In this document: positions 38,414 to 48,048 of the stretch, piece by piece
How positions within the stretch are numbered: position 1 is the first letter of the stretch
Layout of the letters: every line of letters starts with the position of its first letter
Notes under the pieces: generated by a model
The model's input: only the letters and a program-made list of their open reading frames with translations
Database searches by the model: none
Told to the model about the DNA's origin: nothing
DNA from: Streptomyces sp. NBC_01353
Lineage (GTDB): Bacteria; Actinomycetota; Actinomycetes; Streptomycetales; Streptomycetaceae
Reading direction: 5' to 3'
Assembly (NCBI RefSeq): GCF_036237275.1
Contig: NZ_CP108353.1
Location: forward strand, 29,007-93,006
DNA: 64,000 bases
Made by a program: the position numbers and the translations under genes

Positions 38414-39504
38414 CAGGACACTCCTCCGTACTGGTAGCTGTCTGCGGGGTTGAGGGTGATGACGGCCAGGCCGCCAGCGGTGTGGGGGCGGTAGGTCCAG
38501 CCGGTGATGCGGCACCAGCCGGTGTAGTCCGTCCACGCGTTGTGCACGCGGACGTAGATGTCGTCGCCGACCTGCCAGCCGCCGAACGGGGCGGCCGGCG
38601 TGTTGCGGATGGTGATCTGGGGGACGGCGCCGAGGCGTTCACGGCGGACCCGTTCCGCGGCCGCGCGCGAGGCGAGGACGTCGTTGGCTTTGACGTCGGG
38701 CAGGTCCAGGACGTGCTCGAGGCGCAGGCGGCCGTTGCGGACGGCGGAGGTTTGGCGGCGCTTGGCGGAGCCGTCGCCGGCGCCGGAGGCGATGACGACC
38801 TGGGCGTACTCGTCGCCGGAGATCTGCACCTCGGGGTCCTCGACGACGTTGATGCCGGACGCGAAGGTGAGGTCGGTGCGGCGGGCGCCGAGGCGCGGCC
38901 AGCCGAGCCGGATCCGCTTGACGACGCTGGTCTTGTCCGCGTTCCACTCGCTGGTGCACGTGTAGTCGGGGGTGGCGTCACCGGAGACGAGCTCGTCGAT
39001 CCTGTCGCCGAGCCGGGGGGTCTCCCAGGCGTTGAAGGCGTACACGTCGGACGGGGTGCCCACGGTCGAGGTGCTCGTGGTGCTGTCGACGATGACGCCG
39101 AGGCTGCCGTCGGCGACGGACTGGGCGTAGGCCCAGATGTCGCGGATGACCTGGCATCGGTCGGCGTAGGTGTAGGGGCCGCGGCCTTGGAGGTTGCCGT
39201 GGAGGTCGTGCCGGCGCTGCAGGTACGACGACCAGGACGCGGCCTCGATGGCGAGGGTGTTGCCCTGGGTGCGGGCGTCCCAGACCAGGCCGCCCCAGCG
39301 GATCTCGCCGTCCTCCTCGACGTAGATCTCGGTGGTGCCAGGGTCAACGAGGGTGGGCTGCTGGGCGAGCAGGCGCGGCGCGAGCCGGCCGGTCAGGACG
39401 CCGGGGCCGTTCAGTTCGGGCCCGTACTCGAGGTCCTGCAGCGGCAGGGCGTAGGAGAGCCACGCACCGGTCAGGGCGTGCCGCGTCAGGACCCTCAGGC
39501 TCAT
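38413..39504 (-). CDS. Minor tail protein, 363 aa (tail-tip Gp37-like)
   Basis: Reads MSLRVLTRHALTGAWLSYAL, then LNGPGVLTGRLAPRLLAQQP and EEDGEIRWGGLVWDARTQGN, a pattern shared with siphovirus Gp37-like/ReqiPepy6 minor tail proteins. The second half shows RQTSAVRNGRLRLEHVLDLPDV and ends in NPADSYQYGGVS. It lies between the 312-aa structural gene and the fibre-like protein and overlaps both. Position and pattern support a baseplate or tail-tip role. Confidence 0.7.
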   Translation of the reverse strand: MSLRVLTRHALTGAWLSYALPLQDLEYGPELNGPGVLTGRLAPRLLAQQPTLVDPGTTEIYVEEDGEIRWGGLVWDARTQGNTLAIEAASWSSYLQRRHDLHGNLQGRGPYTYADRCQVIRDIWAYAQSVADGSLGVIVDSTTSTSTVGTPSDVYAFNAWETPRLGDRIDELVSGDATPDYTCTSEWNADKTSVVKRIRLGWPRLGARRTDLTFASGINVVEDPEVQISGDEYAQVVIASGAGDGSAKRRQTSAVRNGRLRLEHVLDLPDVKANDVLASRAAAERVRRERLGAVPQITIRNTPAAPFGGWQVGDDIYVRVHNAWTDYTGWCRITGWTYRPHTAGGLAVITLNPADSYQYGGVS

Positions 39505-40439
39505 CGGGGGGCCTCGATGAACTCGATGTCGGCGAGGAACGTCGTCGACTCGTTCGCTGAGGCCCTGCCGAGGTTCCCGGAGTAGCCGGCCGCCTGTGGC
39601 CGCAGGACCTGGGAGGTTCCCCGGTAGGCGGACGGGATGGTGAGGGTGTCGGCGGCTTCGGTGGGCACCCTGCGCACTCCCGTGCCCTGGTTGTCGTCGA
39701 TGGTGACGGACTGGAGGGTGAGGGAGGCGCCGAACGTGGCGCGGAACGCCCCGTAGAAGTTGTTGGTGGTCAGGCGGAGGCTGGAGACGCGGACGTCGAC
39801 GATGGCCTTGCTGGCCCAGTCGGGGATGGCGACGCTCCAGCCGGGGACGGTGGTCCAGTACGCGAACGTGGTGGAGGCGCCGAGGTCGTTGCTGGCGGAC
39901 GTCGGTGACTGGACGGGCAGCATCTGGCGCTGGCGGCGGGGATTCGCGATCTGCCGGACGTCCACGATCATGGCGTCGGTGATGGTCGCGGTGGACGCGG
40001 GAATGTCGATTCGGGCGAGCGGGATGCCGGTGCGGCCGTCGGGGATCGCCGTCGCGCTCGAGGACACGTTGGAGATGACGTCGAAGTAGACGACGGGATC
40101 GACTTCGGGGTCGAGGGTGCCTTCGTACTCGGGGTCTTCGACGCGGATGATGACGAGGTCGGAGCGGGGGGTGCCGCCGGTCGCGGCGATGTCGATGGTG
40201 TCTTCGCCGACGTTGCACACGGCGTAGGAGCCCTGGAAGGCGCTGACACGGCCGCGGACGATGCCGGAGCCGTCGCTGATCTGCACGCCTCCGCCTGGGG
40301 TGTCGAGCTGGGTCACCTTCAGGTCGTCGCCTTGGGTGATGCCTTCGGCGCCGAGGGACAGGTCGCGGACGAGCATCCTGAATGCCTGGGCGCTGTGGGT
40401 GGCGCCGTTGGTGAGGATCGGCGCGTCGAAGAGGGTCAT
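39501..40439 (-). CDS. Structural (tail) protein, 312 aa
   Basis: Starts MTLFDAPILTNGATHSAQAF. The N-terminal 130 residues are beta-rich with DLVIIRVEDPEYEGTLDPEV; the C-terminal domain (ADWAS-like IPDWASKAIVDVRVSSLRL, then TLTLQSVTIDDNQ) has a jelly-roll look. Position after the distal tail protein places it at the tail tip. No catalytic motif is seen. Confidence 0.6.
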   Translation of the reverse strand: MTLFDAPILTNGATHSAQAFRMLVRDLSLGAEGITQGDDLKVTQLDTPGGGVQISDGSGIVRGRVSAFQGSYAVCNVGEDTIDIAATGGTPRSDLVIIRVEDPEYEGTLDPEVDPVVYFDVISNVSSSATAIPDGRTGIPLARIDIPASTATITDAMIVDVRQIANPRRQRQMLPVQSPTSASNDLGASTTFAYWTTVPGWSVAIPDWASKAIVDVRVSSLRLTTNNFYGAFRATFGASLTLQSVTIDDNQGTGVRRVPTEAADTLTIPSAYRGTSQVLRPQAAGYSGNLGRASANESTTFLADIEFIEAPR

Positions 40440-40451
40440 GGTCGCGTCTCC

Positions 40452-41354
40452 TCAGAGGGCGGTGTAGGCGTCGCGCCAGGTCAGGCGCAGGCGGGCGGTG
40501 TTGGTGCCGTCGAACGCGGTCCAGCGCATCTCGGACTGGCCGGGCGGCAGGGAGAACTCGTCGATCCTGGAGGCGGGCGACAGGAGGGTGGTGGCGTTGC
40601 CGCCGGTCTCGCGGATGACGGTGCGGTGTCCGGGCCGGGTGTCGATCTCCACCCACTGCCCGGCGGTGAGGGAGAGGGTGGGCAGGGCGAGGGTGCGGCC
40701 GGATTCGACGTGCCGGAGGGTGGCCTGGGTGCACGGTCCGGTGATGCGGATGACGGGCCATGCGGGGGCGTCCCCGAGGTTGGTGACCCAGCCGGGCCGG
40801 TCGGCGGCCACGGTGCCGTCCTGGACGTAGATCGGGGCGGCGACGGGGGCGGCGAACCCTCCTCCGGTGAGCCAGCCGAGGGGGAGTTCGGTGGTGGTCT
40901 CGGTGTCGGCGTACCAGGTCGGGTCGGTGGCCAGCCACTCGATGTCGAGGGGGATGTAGCCGTGGATGGCCTGGCGGACCTCGGCGTCCAGGCGGCGCAG
41001 GCGGCCCTCGAGGCGCTTGACCGGCCGGCCGTCCCACGCGATCCGGAAGGCCTGGGTGACTCCCCCGGCGAGCCGGACTGTGGTGTCGGCGGACGGCTGC
41101 TGCAGCGCGGCCAGCATGTCGAGGGCGGCCGCCCGGTCGCCGGGGGCCTTGATGGCGGCGGCGATCTGGATCTGGCGGGCGGCGTAGTAGTCGGGGCCGG
41201 GCCAGACGCCGTCCATGGACGGCTGGTCGAAGTCGCTGTCCCGTACGGGCGGCCGGCCCAGTCCGGTGATGTCGTGGACCGGCACAGCCGTGTTCTTGCC
41301 GATGAGGACTCCGCCGAGGTCGATCTGCCCGGTGGTGAGCGTCAGGTCAGGCAC
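40452..41354 (-). CDS. Distal tail protein-like, 300 aa
   Basis: GTG start (VPDLTLTTGQIDLGGVLIGK). The region GLGRPPVRDSDFDQPSMDGV and WDGRPVKRLEGRLRRLDAEVRQ matches the DIT/Siphovirus tail component pattern, with a C-terminal half that is beta-rich (WVEIDTRPGHRTVIRETGGN) and ends WTAFDGTNTARLRLTWRDAYTAL. This gene follows the tape measure, which is the standard place for DIT. It overlaps the tape measure stop. Confidence 0.7.
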   Translation of the reverse strand: MPDLTLTTGQIDLGGVLIGKNTAVPVHDITGLGRPPVRDSDFDQPSMDGVWPGPDYYAARQIQIAAAIKAPGDRAAALDMLAALQQPSADTTVRLAGGVTQAFRIAWDGRPVKRLEGRLRRLDAEVRQAIHGYIPLDIEWLATDPTWYADTETTTELPLGWLTGGGFAAPVAAPIYVQDGTVAADRPGWVTNLGDAPAWPVIRITGPCTQATLRHVESGRTLALPTLSLTAGQWVEIDTRPGHRTVIRETGGNATTLLSPASRIDEFSLPPGQSEMRWTAFDGTNTARLRLTWRDAYTAL

Positions 41355-44300
41355 GAGCGGCCACCCCTCCCCTGCGTGCGCGCCGCATCTGCCATTCCAG
41401 GGCGGCGCTGATCTCGTGGGCGGACGCCCCGGTACGGACGGCGGGCACGGACAGGTTGAACGTGTCGCCGCCGGAGGGGACGACGACGACCTGCCGCTGG
41501 GAAAGGTCGGTGACGCCGACGCCCATGCGGGCCGCGGCCTCGCGCAGGACCGGCAGGGCCTGGGAGCGCTTGTTCTGCCCGAGCGGGATGAACGCCTCCC
41601 CGCCGGTCGAGGGTTCGGCGAAGGTGACGGCGCCGCCGCGGGTGGCGTAGATGCCCTCGCGGATCCCGCCGTTCGCGTAAGAGAGGCCCTTCCCGGCGCG
41701 GCCGAGGTCCGCGAGGAACTTCGTCGCGCGCGACCCGAGAGCCTTCTTGATCTGACCGGAGGCCCTGCCCGCGGTGTCGATGATGTCGTCCTCGCCAAGG
41801 CCGGTCTTGCCCGCGACGTCGTGGATGCCGGTCTTCGCGGTGGAGATCGCGGCGATGATCGCGAGGAGCTGCTGCACCTGCTCGCCGGTGAGCTGGCTGT
41901 TGGCCCTCTTCGCCGCCGAGTTCGCCGCGCCCGCCTTGCCGTTGTCGCGCACGGCGGCGGCCGCGAGGTCGATGGCGGCCTGGTCGCCCTGCGTGCCGAG
42001 CTGCCGGGCGAGGTCCCCGTGGCCGCGGGCGGCGAGCGTGACGAGGTTCTGCTGGAACCGGTCGTCACCGCTGATGGCCCCGTTCAGGGAGCGGGTGTAG
42101 TCGGACAGCGACGCCTTCGCCGTGGCGGCCAGACCGCGCAGCGAGGCGGCCATCTCGTTGATGTACTTCGTCGAGCCGTTGGCCATCTTCTTCGTCAGCG
42201 CAACGCCGTCCTTGCCCATCGCGGCAAGCGCCTCGGCGACATCCCCGCCGACCCGGTCGGCCACCTTCTCCAGGTCCCGGTTCCACGCCTGCGTCGCCCG
42301 CGAGTTCGACCTCAGGGACCGTTCGACCTGCCCGAGGTCGAAGTACGAGACGTCCTTACCCTTGACCTTCTTCGTCCGGTTGCCTGCGCTGCCGGCGTCG
42401 GACGGGCTGTACAGGGATCCGGTCGAGGGGTCGTAGCGCCAGTCGGTGACGCCTCCGTTGGCGTGCCATTCGATGGCGGCCGGGTCTCCGCCCAGGCGAC
42501 GTACGGTCTCCTCGGCGATCCGGCGGGAGCGGGGGCGCTTGGAGGGGCTGAGGGGTACGTAGGCCTCCCCGCCTGTCTCCTGTTCCGCCCATACCCGCAT
42601 CGCTCCGGCCGGGGCGATCTGCGCAACGTGGTCCTCGCGCAGGCCGCCGTTGGCGTAGAAGTCGAGGACGGAGCCGCGGGCCTGCGGGGCCTGGACCATG
42701 TTCGGGATGCCGTTGCCGTCGGTGTCGTAGACGGTGCGCTTGAGGTAGGTGGTCGTGATGGTGATGGAGCGGTCCGACAGCCGGTCGCGGGCCGCCTGCA
42801 CGGCGCCGATCCCCGCCAGGGCCGTCCCGGTGTAGGCGGTCACCTTGACCTGGCCGTCGGGCAGGGTCTCGGTCTTGTAGCCGAGGTTGTGCAGCAGGGT
42901 CATCGCGCTGCCGGTGAGCGCGGAGACGGTGACGGATTTCGAGCCGGGGGTGGCCTCGATCTTCGCGATGACCTGGTCGAGGCCGGTGAGGGCATCCTCG
43001 CGGTCCATGTCCACCCGGGACTTCTTCACGTCCGGGATGAGAAGCATCTGCTCGCGGAGGATCGCCGCCTGTCCGGCGGTCAGGCCCATCGCGCGGGCGG
43101 CCGTCATGAACTGGTCCTGGCCGCGCTTGTAAATGCCGTTGACGGTCTCCCAGGAAGCGCCGGACTCCCGCGCCGCGGATGCCGCTTCGTCGGTCTTGGT
43201 GGCGAGGTCCTGAAGGGCGGAGGCGCCGGCTCGGGCTTTCTCCGAGTTCAGGTCGAGAACACCGTCGGTCATCTCCAGCGCGTCGGCGTTCTCCTTCGCT
43301 GCCTTCGCGGTGTCGTCGATGGCCTGCTCAAAGGCGATCTGGCCGCCGAGCGCGGCCCGGTTGGTCTCGTTGAGGGCCTGGATGGAGGCGCGCAGGCCGT
43401 CCGCGCTGGCTTTCTGCGCGTCGAGTTTGGCCTTGGTGGCCTGGGCCTGCTCACCGAAGACGCCCATGGACTTGGCCGCGAGTTCCTGCTCGGCCTTCAG
43501 CCCTTCGATCGCCGCCTGGTACTCGGGGAAGATCTGGGCGATCTCCTCGGTGGTGCGGCCGGACGCCTTGAGCGCGTCCTGGAACATTTTGAAGCGATCG
43601 GCGGCCAGTTCCGTGTGACCGGACGTGGCCAGGGAGGCCAGTCCCTCGTCGAGTACGTGGAACTTCTCCGTCAGCGCGCTGATGGACTCCGGCCCGTTGA
43701 TGAGGTCGTCGATCTTGCCGAGGAGCTTCTCCGTTCCCACGATGCTGGGCATGAAGTCGAAGACCTTCATGCCGTCTTCCAGGCCCTTGGTGGCGCCCTT
43801 CAGCTGGTTGACGGAGCGGACGAAGCCCTTCATGTCGCCGAAAGTCTTCTGCAGCTCCCCGGTGAACTGCCCCGCCTTGCCGAGCTCCTTCAGGCTGGTC
43901 GTCAGCTTGTCGAGGTCCGGCGGTGCGCCCTTGGCCTCTTCGGCGAGCTCATTGATGGCCATGACGGCGACGGTGAGGACCGCGAGGACGATGGAGGCCT
44001 TCTGCATGGCGGACAGCTGCTGCGTCACACCGGCAATCGCAGAGGCGACGCCGCCGAAGCGCGCGGCCCGCACGAAGCGGGAGGTGTTGGTGGCCATGGT
44101 CCCCATGACCGGTCCGACGACGCCCATCGCCAGGCCGGCGAGCTGAATGGCCTTGAAGGCGAACGCGACCTGCAGGAGCGTGGACAGCACCTCAGTGGGG
44201 ATCGCGTTGATGAGCTGGCCGAACGCATTGACGACGGTCAGCATCCCGACGCCCGCATCCGATGCGGCGGCCACGAGCTTCATGAGCGCGGAGAACAGTT

Positions 44301-45636
44301 CGGAGAGGGTGTCGGCGACCAAGGGGCCGTTCTCGCGGGCGTAGGCGAGGAACTCGCGCACGTTCCCGCCGATCTCGCCACTGTCCAGGCCGCGGGCGAG
44401 ACGGACGACGCCTGCGTTGGCGCGGGCCAGGGTCTCGACCGCGAAGACCGTGAAGTCCTCCATGAACTCGTTGAAGGCGCCGGTCTCCATGGATCCGGCG
44501 AGGATCGTCATGAACCGGCTCATCTCGCGCGATGCGCCCTTGGCGAGCGGCGTCGTCTTGCCCAGGAGGCTGGAGAAGATCGCCATGCCCTTGGTGGCGA
44601 CCGGCATCGTGTCGCCGGCCAGCGCGTTCGACCAGGCCTTGTAGTCGTCGGTGAGGACCTCGTAGGCGGCCGCGCCCTCGCGTGTCGCGGCCGGGAGCTC
44701 CTTGAGGATCGCCAGCTGTGCGAGCTCGGCCTTCGCGGCCTCCGGGGAGGACCGGCCGTGCTCGCGGACGGCTTCGTCGTACGCGGTCTGCGCCTCCGCC
44801 GCTTCCACGAGGCCCTTGATCTGACCGGCGATCGCGATCCCGAACACCCCGGCACCGGCGGCGGCCGCGGTCAGCCCGGCGGCGATCGGCACGAGCGAAG
44901 CGGCAATCGGGAGGAGCGCGGTACCGAGCATCCCGGCCAGGACCAGGAGCTGACTGCTCTGACGGTTCGCGTTCCCCATGGCGCTGCTGGTGGACCCGAT
45001 GCTGCCGCCCAGGTTCCCCATGTGGCCGGTGACATGGCCCAGGGTGCCGTTCAGCTCGCCCATGTTCGTGTTCAGGGTTCTGGTGCGCTCGGACAGCGTG
45101 TTGAGGCGGCCGTCGGCGGTTCGGGCCGCGGTGGACAGGCTCCGAATCCCCCCGGCGGCGAGGAGCGCCTGGTTCCGCAGTTCGTCGAACGACGACGACA
45201 CCGCTTCGGCCCGGCGGCGCAGCGTCCTGAGGGCGTCTGCCGTGTCCCGGGCGGCTTCCTGGACCTGACGCAGGGCAAGCTCGGCGCCGCCGGTCTGGTC
45301 GTCCAGGCGGACCTGGATGGTGATGTCGGTGTCGAGCTGGCGCAGCTGCTCTTCGGTGATCCGGGCTTGGTCGGCGAGTCGGCGCAGGTCGCGGCGGGCG
45401 TCGTTGGCGCGGTTCCCGAGCCGGCGCAGACGCTGGGCGCTGGTGTTGGTCTGGCTTGCGAGATGGTCCAGCGCGGCCGTGGTCGTGGTGGACGTGTCGC
45501 GGAGCTGGCGAAGCCGGCCGCGGGCGTCCTGAACGTTGGTGGCGAGGGTCCTGGCGTGGCGGGCGTTGTTGCGCAGGGAGCGGGACAGGCTGGCGCCTTG
45601 GCCTCGCAGGTCGACCGACAAGTTCCACTGGGCCAC
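41347..45636 (-). CDS. Tape measure protein, 1429 aa
   Basis: The length and alpha-helical composition (LRDTSTTTTAALDHLASQT, RLRRLGNRANDARRDLRRLAD) are typical. A hydrophobic middle (SLVPIAAGLTAAAAGAGVFGIAIAG) could insert in the membrane. The C-terminal third has two copies of a YANGG...GGEAY(or F)(V/I)PL motif (YANGGLREDH...GGEAYVPL and YANGGIREGI...GGEAFIPL), common in phage TMPs. It fixes tail length, roughly 0.15 nm per residue, so about 210 nm. GTG start. Downstream are distal tail proteins; upstream are the tail chaperones. Confidence 0.92.
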   Translation of the reverse strand: MAQWNLSVDLRGQGASLSRSLRNNARHARTLATNVQDARGRLRQLRDTSTTTTAALDHLASQTNTSAQRLRRLGNRANDARRDLRRLADQARITEEQLRQLDTDITIQVRLDDQTGGAELALRQVQEAARDTADALRTLRRRAEAVSSSFDELRNQALLAAGGIRSLSTAARTADGRLNTLSERTRTLNTNMGELNGTLGHVTGHMGNLGGSIGSTSSAMGNANRQSSQLLVLAGMLGTALLPIAASLVPIAAGLTAAAAGAGVFGIAIAGQIKGLVEAAEAQTAYDEAVREHGRSSPEAAKAELAQLAILKELPAATREGAAAYEVLTDDYKAWSNALAGDTMPVATKGMAIFSSLLGKTTPLAKGASREMSRFMTILAGSMETGAFNEFMEDFTVFAVETLARANAGVVRLARGLDSGEIGGNVREFLAYARENGPLVADTLSELFSALMKLVAAASDAGVGMLTVVNAFGQLINAIPTEVLSTLLQVAFAFKAIQLAGLAMGVVGPVMGTMATNTSRFVRAARFGGVASAIAGVTQQLSAMQKASIVLAVLTVAVMAINELAEEAKGAPPDLDKLTTSLKELGKAGQFTGELQKTFGDMKGFVRSVNQLKGATKGLEDGMKVFDFMPSIVGTEKLLGKIDDLINGPESISALTEKFHVLDEGLASLATSGHTELAADRFKMFQDALKASGRTTEEIAQIFPEYQAAIEGLKAEQELAAKSMGVFGEQAQATKAKLDAQKASADGLRASIQALNETNRAALGGQIAFEQAIDDTAKAAKENADALEMTDGVLDLNSEKARAGASALQDLATKTDEAASAARESGASWETVNGIYKRGQDQFMTAARAMGLTAGQAAILREQMLLIPDVKKSRVDMDREDALTGLDQVIAKIEATPGSKSVTVSALTGSAMTLLHNLGYKTETLPDGQVKVTAYTGTALAGIGAVQAARDRLSDRSITITTTYLKRTVYDTDGNGIPNMVQAPQARGSVLDFYANGGLREDHVAQIAPAGAMRVWAEQETGGEAYVPLSPSKRPRSRRIAEETVRRLGGDPAAIEWHANGGVTDWRYDPSTGSLYSPSDAGSAGNRTKKVKGKDVSYFDLGQVERSLRSNSRATQAWNRDLEKVADRVGGDVAEALAAMGKDGVALTKKMANGSTKYINEMAASLRGLAATAKASLSDYTRSLNGAISGDDRFQQNLVTLAARGHGDLARQLGTQGDQAAIDLAAAAVRDNGKAGAANSAAKRANSQLTGEQVQQLLAIIAAISTAKTGIHDVAGKTGLGEDDIIDTAGRASGQIKKALGSRATKFLADLGRAGKGLSYANGGIREGIYATRGGAVTFAEPSTGGEAFIPLGQNKRSQALPVLREAAARMGVGVTDLSQRQVVVVPSGGDTFNLSVPAVRTGASAHEISAALEWQMRRARRGGVAARA

Positions 45637-45650
45637 TGCCTGCCCCCTTC

Positions 45651-46067
45651 CTACTCGTCTTCGTCGTCTTCGTGCCGGCGGCGGCCGGCCCGCTTCATCT
45701 CCCGCTCGGTCTCGAGCGCCGCGTGAACGGCGACCGGGATCAACGCGAGCTTCAGGCCGTGCATGTCGGTGTCGGTCTTCTGTAGCTCGTCCTGCTTGTC
45801 AGCGAGGACCTGGCAGCCCACGCACCGCTGGACGGTGACGGCGTAGGCGTCGTCCTCGTCGTCGTGGCCGTGGTCCCAGTCCTCGTAGCGGGTGCCGCAC
45901 TGTGCGCAGACGGTCCGCTGGTAGGCCCGGTACGCGAGGGCCTTCTCCCGGTCCCGTGCGGTCCAGCGGCCGTCACCGAGACCGAGGTATTGGGAGTGCG
46001 GGATCCGGTACGTCTCGCACAGCTCCAGCTCGGCGCGCAGCCGCTCGTCATGGGTCAGCCTTTTCCC
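45651..46067 (-). CDS. Tail assembly chaperone, T extension (made by -1 frameshift)
   Basis: This frame opens at the slippery site and reads GKRLTHDERLRAELELCETY, then a Cys-pair segment (CAQCGTRY ... RCVGCQVL) and a basic/acidic end (REMKRAGRRRHEDDEDE). No start codon with a ribosome site lies near its beginning. As in lambda G-GT, it is most likely expressed as an extension of the preceding G-like gene. The fusion would be about 320 residues. It precedes the tape measure, as required for the chaperone role. Confidence 0.85.
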   Translation of the reverse strand, partial: GKRLTHDERLRAELELCETYRIPHSQYLGLGDGRWTARDREKALAYRAYQRTVCAQCGTRYEDWDHGHDDEDDAYAVTVQRCVGCQVLADKQDELQKTDTDMHGLKLALIPVAVHAALETEREMKRAGRRRHEDDEDE

Positions 46068-46606
46068 AGGTCCATACGGACCTCGCTGTGCAGGTCCCAC
46101 GCGGTGTTGAACAGGGCGACCGCTTCGGCTTCGGCCCAGGTGTCGAGGAACCCTCGGGCGGCGTCGGGGGTGATGCCGTCCACGGAGGTGGCGGCGATCA
46201 GCTCCGGCCCGAGGGACTCGACGTCGACGATCTGGCCGTCCTCGGCGCCCTGTTCGGTCGGGGGGTGCGCCGCTTTGAGCGCCTCGAACTCCAGCCTCGA
46301 CAGCGCGCGGAAGGTGAGCACGATCGCCTCGGCGTCGAACGCGGCCTGTGCGGCCGTCAGCTTCGCCTCCGCGTCGGCGAGCGCCGCCTGCAGCACGGGC
46401 TCCTCGGGGCTGCGCTCCGCGTTGTGGACGGCGCGCTGGTGCCGCTGCCGTGCCTCGGCCAGGGCCTGGCGGACGGCGGGGGTGTCGCAGATCGTCAGCG
46501 TCGCGGTGGGGCGCTGGCGGTTCTGCAGCCGGGCGAGCTTGGCCGCCCAGTGGGCGTCCCTGGCGACCGCGTCGGCCGGCGGTGCGGGAGTGGTGGTCTT
46601 GGGCAT
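46055..46606 (-). CDS. Tail assembly chaperone, G-like
   Basis: A 183-residue helical protein, MPKTTTPAPPADAVARDAHW, ending VRMDLGKG. It lies between the major tail protein and the tape measure gene, in the place of lambda gpG. Its last codons GGA AAA GGC TGA contain a slippery GGGAAAA. It binds the tape measure during tail assembly. The -1 extension downstream completes the usual pair. Confidence 0.85.
   Translation of the reverse strand: MPKTTTPAPPADAVARDAHWAAKLARLQNRQRPTATLTICDTPAVRQALAEARQRHQRAVHNAERSPEEPVLQAALADAEAKLTAAQAAFDAEAIVLTFRALSRLEFEALKAAHPPTEQGAEDGQIVDVESLGPELIAATSVDGITPDAARGFLDTWAEAEAVALFNTAWDLHSEVRMDLGKG
46061..46067 (-). promoter_or_regulatory. -1 frameshift slippery site GGGAAAA
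   Basis: Minus-strand GGGAAAA read as G GGA AAA in the G-like frame; one base back gives GGG AAA A and opens the T frame. It obeys the X XXY YYZ rule and lies one codon before the G stop. This is the textbook phage tail-chaperone arrangement. Confidence 0.85.
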
Positions 46607-46704
46607 GAGGGTGGTCCTCCGTCAGGGGAAGGGAACCCGGCCGGGCGCGATGCGCCCCTTCCCGAACGCGTCGGGCCCGACCGGGGACTGGGGGGAGGGC
46701 GGGA

Positions 46705-47493
46705 TCAGCCGCCGGGGGTGGTCGTGGTGACCGCAACCGCCGGGGTCGTGCCGCCGGTCAGGGATCCCGTCGCGGTCATCTCCGCGACGTTCGCCCCGTC
46801 GTACTGGCCGCCGAACGTCACCGTGACCGGCGTACCCGGGTGCGGGCCGCCCGCGCAGACAACGTCGCCGGAGTCGATGTTGGACAGCGCCTCGAGCGCA
46901 CTCTGCACGGCGGACGCTGCGGCGTTGTAGGCGATCGCGGCGGTGGTCTGCCCGGAGAACGTCAGCGTGTACGTGCCGCCGGTCGGGGAGCCGGTGATGG
47001 TGACGGTCTGGACCTCGTCGGTGCCGGCGGCCGGGACGGCGACGCTGAGCGCCGGGGTGTCCGTGATGGAGAACCGGGCGGTCCACTGCGCGGCAGCGTT
47101 GTCGACGGTGATCGCGGCCGACTGGGACGCCACACGCACCGGGTAGACGTCCATCGACTTGGATGCGGGGACGTCGCCCTTGCGGAGAATGATGATGAAG
47201 CCGGTGGTGCCCTTGGCGAGGGCCTCCTCCAGGGTGGAGGAGGCGTCGTCCTCGTAGAACGTCAGGCTCGAGTCGGCCGCCTGGTCGTCACCGGGAATCT
47301 TCGAGGTGAACGTCGACTCGAGGTCCGGCGTCTCGATCTCTTGATTCTCCAGGACGAAGCCCTCGACCGCGGCAATCTGCTTCGTCAGCTTCGTGGCACC
47401 GGCAACCTCGGCCCGGGTCGGGATGTAGGCGTCGGAGGCGATCGTGGGGGAGAAAAGAATCTTCGTGACGCCCTTGCGGGAGAAACGCGACAT
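46705..47493 (-). CDS. Major tail protein with C-terminal Ig-like domain
   Basis: A 262-residue protein. The N-terminal about 165 residues resemble siphovirus tail tube proteins (KGVTKILFSPTIASDAYIPT, DSSLTFYEDDASS, FIIILRKGDVPASKSMDVYP). The C-terminal 95 residues from VQTVTITGSPTGGTYTLTFS to TTTTPGG form an Ig-like domain with the same sequence pattern as one in the head decoration protein.  Such domains decorate the tail surface. It lies upstream of the chaperones and after the head-completion genes, as expected. Confidence 0.88.
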   Translation of the reverse strand: MSRFSRKGVTKILFSPTIASDAYIPTRAEVAGATKLTKQIAAVEGFVLENQEIETPDLESTFTSKIPGDDQAADSSLTFYEDDASSTLEEALAKGTTGFIIILRKGDVPASKSMDVYPVRVASQSAAITVDNAAAQWTARFSITDTPALSVAVPAAGTDEVQTVTITGSPTGGTYTLTFSGQTTAAIAYNAAASAVQSALEALSNIDSGDVVCAGGPHPGTPVTVTFGGQYDGANVAEMTATGSLTGGTTPAVAVTTTTPGG

Positions 47494-47595
47494 GGTGGGG
47501 ACCCCTTGGGTGCTGCGTGCGGCTTGTGGCGGCCACCTCGAATGGGTGGCGTCCGCGTGGGGTCCCGCCGCGGTGCGGTCGTGCGCGCCTGTAAG

Positions 47596-48048
47596 TCAGG
47601 CGGGGGTCAGGGCGAGCCTGAACCGCTGTACGTAACTGATGATGGCAGCTGCGGGATCATTCGTTCCCCCGGGTTCGGTCTCGAGGCTGCGGCCGAACAC
47701 CTTGTAGCCGGGGATCGTGAGCGCATGAAGCCACAGTCCGGTGGCCGGGTGCCGCTCGAGGACGACGCGGCGTGCCTTGTCCGCCATCCACTCAGCCTGG
47801 TCCAGCGCGCCGGACGACTCAGGCTGGGACGGGTCAGGGCCCGAGACCGAGGTGACCTGGTAGACGAGTTCGGCGTCCTCGTGCTCGTCGGCGAGCGGCG
47901 CCCCCGACACCTCGGTCGTCATCGAGTCGACGACGTAGTACGGCGGGACGCTCACCCCCGCGGGTGCCTTGCTGCGGCCCACGGGCAGCGCGGTCCCGGT
48001 GGCGAGCATGGTGACGAAAGCGTTCGTCGCAGTACGGCGGTCGATCAC
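47596..48048 (-). CDS. Tail terminator / head-tail connector-like, 150 aa
   Basis: Reads MIDRRTATNAFVTMLATGTA, then VPPYYVVDSMTTEVSG and ELVYQVTSVSGPDPSQPESS, and AEWMADKARRVVLERHPATG. The length, alpha/beta pattern and position before the major tail protein match the tail terminator family (gpU-like). It overlaps the HK97 gp10-like gene by four bases. The identity is inferred mainly from position. Confidence 0.7.
   Translation of the reverse strand: MIDRRTATNAFVTMLATGTALPVGRSKAPAGVSVPPYYVVDSMTTEVSGAPLADEHEDAELVYQVTSVSGPDPSQPESSGALDQAEWMADKARRVVLERHPATGLWLHALTIPGYKVFGRSLETEPGGTNDPAAAIISYVQRFRLALTPA

Noticed and set aside
38413-41037. 874-codon minus-strand ORF
   Set aside because: A read-through of a wrong frame that becomes real only at the 363-residue minor tail protein; the upstream part is Arg/Pro/His-rich shadow.
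41215-45726. 1503-codon plus-strand ORF
   Set aside because: It is antisense to the tape measure and has the Gly/Arg/Val/Leu shadow composition seen opposite many genes here; the TMP on the minus strand has all the motifs.
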